Source of the DNA: Azorinus chamasolen
Taxonomy: Eukaryota; Mollusca; Bivalvia; Cardiida; Solecurtidae
DNA length: 64,000 nt
Direction of reading: 5' to 3'
Assembly: GCA_963576725.1 (NCBI GenBank)
Contig: OY755252.1
Location: 26,866,722 to 26,930,721, forward strand
The notes under the pieces were generated by a model that made no database searches, was not told where the DNA came from, and saw only the letters and a program-made list of their open reading frames with translations. The position numbers and the translations under genes are program-made. Below are positions 27,001-33,000 of this stretch, in pieces. The stretch's first letter is position 1. Every line of letters starts with the position of its first letter.

Positions 27001-30000
27001 TACAAAAAAAGAAATGTCAACACGACATTAAACCGGGTTTTCCTTCACTATAAACTAATTTCTGAGTTCAAAGGGGCATAAATCCCAGAAAAATTGCAGA
27101 AGGAAAAATCTCTGACAATATGCACAACTACATATTGTGTCCTTGCTACACGCAAGGTTTTATGAAAAACTGTTGAGCAGTTTCAGAGGAGTTGCGCTTG
27201 CAAGGATAGGGTTAAAAGACCTAGTGATATCTAAGTTCAATGCGGCATAACTCCCAGAAAAAAATGCAGAAGGAAAATTCCCCGACATTATGCACATCTA
27301 ACTAGTGTGCCCTTGCTACATGTACATACAAGGTTTTATGAAATTCTGTTGAACTGTAAATTAGAGAAGTTGCGCTTACAATGATAGGGTCAAAAGACCA
27401 AGTGATTACTAAGTTCAACGGGGCATAACTCCTAGAAATATTGGAGAAGTAGAAATTCCCAACAATATGCACATCCACATATTATGTCCTTGCTACATAC
27501 AAGGTTTTATTAAAATCTGTTAAAAAGTTTCAGAGAAATTGCGCTTACAAGATTGACAGCCGCCCGCCCAACCACCCGCCTGCCGTACATCACGATTTCA
27601 ATAACAGGATTTTCCGTGGAAAACCCGGTTAAAAAGAAAATGGTCAAAAGGAGAAAGTCATATACGGATATGAGTAAAATGGCACCAGAAGACGTGGGCA
27701 ATACTTGGATATCCTCCCACGAGGAGCCGCGTGGGGCTTAAACGAACCGCCATGATTCCAAGATAAACATTTGAACTGCTTGGAAAATGATTGAGTTACT
27801 TTTGGCATCTAGTGACAAGTCTCCATTTAAAAGAAGTTTCATTGTTACAGGGCGGATTAGTCTGACTGAATTTAAAATACGTATACGTGGAATATAGTGG
27901 TTTATACAAGCAAGAAGAAAGTGTTCAGTGTCCTCAATATCACCACACATGCACAGAGGAGATTCTACAATATTCTTGTGGAAAAGTGTAAGATTTAGAG
28001 AGCTACAGTTTGTTCTAAGGCGTGTGTGAAGTATTTGCGCCTTCCTGTTCCCTGTATAAAAGTATAGCGATGGAGGAGTAATTGTCCGATTGCAGTCTTG
28101 AAAGTGGAAAGGGGATCGGAATATGGAGAGAGGGAGAGAATTCCACTCTCGGACCACGGAAGGTAGAACGGAATAAATGTAGAGTTTTCTGCGGACATGT
28201 ATATATTTTGAAGGTTGTGACGATTTCTTAATGGGTAATCGGTTTGGGTACCTACAAGAGAAGGAACAAGATAAGACAGGTATTCTGGTGTTTCGTTATG
28301 GATCATTTTGTAGAATAAAATGAGCTTATGTTTTCTTCTTCTGCTCTCTAGAGATTCCCAACCAGTTTCCTTTTCAGGATTTGCAATAGAGATGAATTTA
28401 GTTGTACCAGTAATTATCCTTGCGGTCTCATGTTGGATTTTATTTAGGTTATGTTTTTCATTCAATGTACAGTTGTCCCAGACGAAATCTGCGTATTCGA
28501 GTAAGGGTCTCACAAAGCTAAGGTAGATTATTTCAAGCGATTTTCTATCCAAAACATATTTTTATTTACGCATAATATTGATTCTCTGTCAGACATTTAA
28601 TATTATGTAATCTGGATGTGCATGCCATGTCCCGTCAAGTGACAAATGAATATCAAGATGTTTATGAGCTAACTTCACTTATCTGTTCGTCAAGCATGTG
28701 TAAAGGAGGATGGTCAAGTTTTTTTGTTTTTCTTGAAATTAACATGGACTCGGCTTTGGTCGGGTTGAATGTAACGAGCCAAGTTTTCGCCGATTTAGTA
28801 ATTCTATCGACATCAGTATTTAAAGTGTAAGCAGCCGCTTCTGCATGCTCTACGATGAGATAAAGTCTAGTGTCGTCAGCGAACAGACGAATATTAGATT
28901 GTACGTCATCAACGATGTCGTTGATATAAAAGAAGAAGAGTATTGGTCCAAGAATGGATCCTTGTGGTACACTTGGATTTATGGGTAACCATTCAGATTT
29001 CGCGCCAGGAATGATCACACACTGCCGTCTAGAGGAAGACTAGCAAGAACAGACTTTACTTCATAGGCTGATATATTTATAATCGGCATTATATGATTAG
29101 TAGCCATCAAGTCAGGAGGTTTAGCATTACCTGCGTTAAGTACTGTTTGGTTTGTAAAATAAGAATTTAAAGCGTTAGCCTTGTCATTGCTTTTGACAGC
29201 CACACTGTCATCATGTATAAGATAGAGTATTTATCTGTAGAGGTTATGAACAATTTTAGAGTATTCCACCAGTCTGAGTGAATCAGCACGAAGTTTGTTT
29301 GATAAACTGTCAAAGTACAACTTTTTGGATTCTCGAATTAAGTTTACAACTTCATTACAAAGTGATTTGAAACGAATCCAACTATTATAAGTGTTTGTGG
29401 ACTTTTTCATATGCTCGCTTTCTTTTTCTAATTTTGTTTTTGATGTTTGAATTCAGCCAAGGTAGCTCATTCGGACAGTGTTATTAGGGATACATTGTTC
29501 TGCTAATTGTGATAGTTTGTCTGTAATATTCCTGGAATAGACATTACTATCGTCGTCTTTGAGGCCAGTCCAGTCTGAGAGTCTTGCTTTTTCTCTGAGA
29601 AGGTCATAATCACCTTGTTCATATTTCCAATTTTTTCTAGTATAGGATTTGAATTTGGGCTTTGTGTATCGAAATAGTCCATAAATAGGACAGTGGAAGC
29701 GATGAATTAGACTTAGAAAAGGATCACATACGCCACTTGATATCATATTGGGTTTTTTTATTTTCACAAGGATGATATCAATAAGAGAGGTTGAATGTTC
29801 AGTAAAGTGAGTTGATTCAATTATGACTTGTGTAAAGCCGAAATGTTGGCATAAACGGTTAATTTTTCTTGCGCTTTAAAGATTTAGCATATTAAAATTG
29901 AAATCACTGGTTATTATTATATCCTCTATACCTGTATCAACGGCTAAGTGAGAGGAATCTTCAATCATAGAATAATAGTTAAAATCTGAATTTGGATGTT

Positions 30001-33000
30001 GATAGAATACAACTAGTAATATATGTTTATGGCTGATAAAAAGGTCAATCCAAATACATTCCAGACCGACCAATTCAATGTCCATACGGCGAGTACATGT
30101 ATACTTAACTTCATCTTTCACATATAATATAACACCGCCATGGTTATCAAAGGAACGGTCTTTTCGTTCAGGAGGATGATACGAGGGAATATGCAAGTCT
30201 ACTGTCGCAACAACATCACTCAACCAAGTGTCTGTGAAGGCAAGTATATCGAAACCGTGGAGTTCCGTAGACAGGATATCCAATTTAGTGAGCATACTTT
30301 GGACATTATAATGTACTAGTGATAGATTATTGGTGAGGGCCAACACCGATGCGAATGAGTTATGGTTAGACGAAGTGACTGAAAGTGCTGACGAATTTAA
30401 ATATTTATCCGGGCCTGCAGGCTACATTTTTCAGACATGTTTCACTCACAGCGGTCAGACGTTTTTTAGTATAAATTATTTGAGTACAGATATTTGAGGA
30501 TACTTTAACGTTTCTAAGTAGGGAATATGTTTCAATATGTCCTCTTGTCAGCCAGAATATAAAAAAGCAGTTCAGTAAAAATGGGAAAGCGAAACGACAG
30601 TTGTATGACGGCATGATGGCGATAGTCCTATGCATAGACATTACTACGACACCTTTAGAAGAGACAATAAGAAGAAGACTATCGCCAGCATACCGACATG
30701 CCCGTCAGCATATTCCCGGATCGGGACACAACCATCGCCAAGTCCACTGGGTCCACATTCATCATCCATTTGACCACAAAAAACAGTACATGTAAACAAA
30801 AGTCAAAGAACAATATGAACATAAATGTCGGCAAAAAGGGGAATATGTTCACTTGAAAATGCATATTTATATATAGGAGATTAAAAAGATAATCCGTCCA
30901 AATTAGTGGACTATTTGCAACCTCATTGGACAAACATGCACATCAGCACGATACTATATAAACCAGAAACTATGCTGACCTCCGGAACAACGGACAGTAA
31001 ACTCAAGATGATAGCTGCTACATGTAGCAGAGAATCAAATTCTTACCTATTTCGCTGGCTGTGTCGTATCCTTAATTACCTATGCATACAGTTTACCGTA
31101 TCAACTAAATAGCTTATGCAAACAGTTTGGATCCAGGTGGGACGCCGAATAAAATTTGGTGGAAATGAAGCAAACGAGAATTGCAGCAGACGACACAGTT
31201 AGATTGCGCGCTCGACGATATTTGGCAGCGAAAAGCATGAGTTATTGTATTTATAAACAATACTATCTATAAAAAATATATGTGATGAGCTAACCCGTTA
31301 TTATCCTCCCAATTTGACATGAGACTCGTGCATATTCCGTTTATTATCGTCGGTAATCTTCGGATAAATTTCCGAAGGTATAAGAATGCGCTTAAGAATA
31401 CAATCCTCGTGGAACATGATTACAACCGGCTTTTGGTTTGCTCTTTTTTGTCACAGAGTATTACGAACAGTCCCGATAAACACGGCGAAAATTAAACGAG
31501 TCTCAGGTCAAATTGGGAGGATAATACCATTACTATGCTGAAAATATGTCCTATATAAAACCACCGAAATGTCCCACTTACTTCCGTCTCCCGCCTTATC
31601 CGGGCTATGAGATGTCACTGAGTCAAACGGTATGGGTCCTGAGCCGAGAACGCCGAGTAACTCTGCGTTTCGCCTGGATCCAGACCGTCGACAGTCGCGC
31701 TCAACACGAGAATGGTTAACGATGTAGACCGTCCCTACAGCTGTGAATAGTACATGTATGCATAAACCCTGAACGATATATTTAGCTAGACTAAATAAAG
31801 TACAAATATGTGCGAGCACACAGTAAGACTATATGCAACATTATATAGCAAACAGCAATACTATACAATGACGAAACAGGTTAGCAAACACGCGAATTCT
31901 ACAAAGCTAAACATGTGTCAACCACTGAAAGCATCAACTATGTACATGTAGTACATTATTATATACACCTTATTAACCCTTTCCTCCATTAACAAATATG
32001 TAAGATACAATGACGTCATGAATATTAACAAGATTATTTTTGCTATAATAGCAAAAGGAAACTGGAGTTTTGGGTCATTGAAGAGAATAAAAGAGAATTG
32101 AAGAGAATCCTATCTGTATTAAGGAAACTGGAGTTTTGGGTCATTGAAGAGAATAAAAGAGAATTGAAGAGAATCCTATCTGTATTATACTATAAGTAAA
32201 CAGAGCAGACCCTGATCAGACCGCTCATGTACATGCTGTCTGGTCTGTGTCTACCGTGTTTGCAAAGTCGCAGAAACGCATGGGGTATACTCTGCATTGC
32301 CTGCCATTTCGTAGTTGAACTTAATCAACGTTAATTAACCTTTCGCTTGATATTCACGTCAATATACCTACCTGTAAATAGTGAAGACCCAGATGAGACA
32401 GCTCCTGCAGGAGCTGTCTCATCAGGTTCTGCACTATTTACAAGTTGATTGTGCAACCAGTGCACTCCAAAGCAGTGATTGCACAGCGATATACGTGTAC
32501 ACAGTGAAGATATTTGTAATTATACAACAGGGCATGGGTAAAGAAGGACAAATGTATTTTAAAATTCAGCAAGAGAAGGGTTAATTAAGTCGTACATTCA
32601 TACATGGCTATCTGTAAAGTAAAGGGTTTCAATTCATATACGAGTGATTTGATTACACATGGGCGATGACTTAGCAACAGGTATTTTCAAACATGCAGTC
32701 TGCTCAAAAACAAAACAATCCAAGGAACGTGTATGATAGGGAGTGTGGATCCGAAAGAGACGTCCAGACGAGGACTCCCCATCAGGAGTCAAACAACTCA
32801 AGTATTCAATTTAGGCTAGATCGTGAGTAGCTAAAATGAGTTAAACACTATTCGGCTGTAAACAAATCGTGTATAGGAGAAACACGTACAGACACTTCGT
32901 TATATATATAATATATAAATTAACGCTGTACACACTCATTGTTCGCCAGCAAAAAAATGACATCTGCTATAATTCTTATGACAAGCGTTTTCTCAATTCT

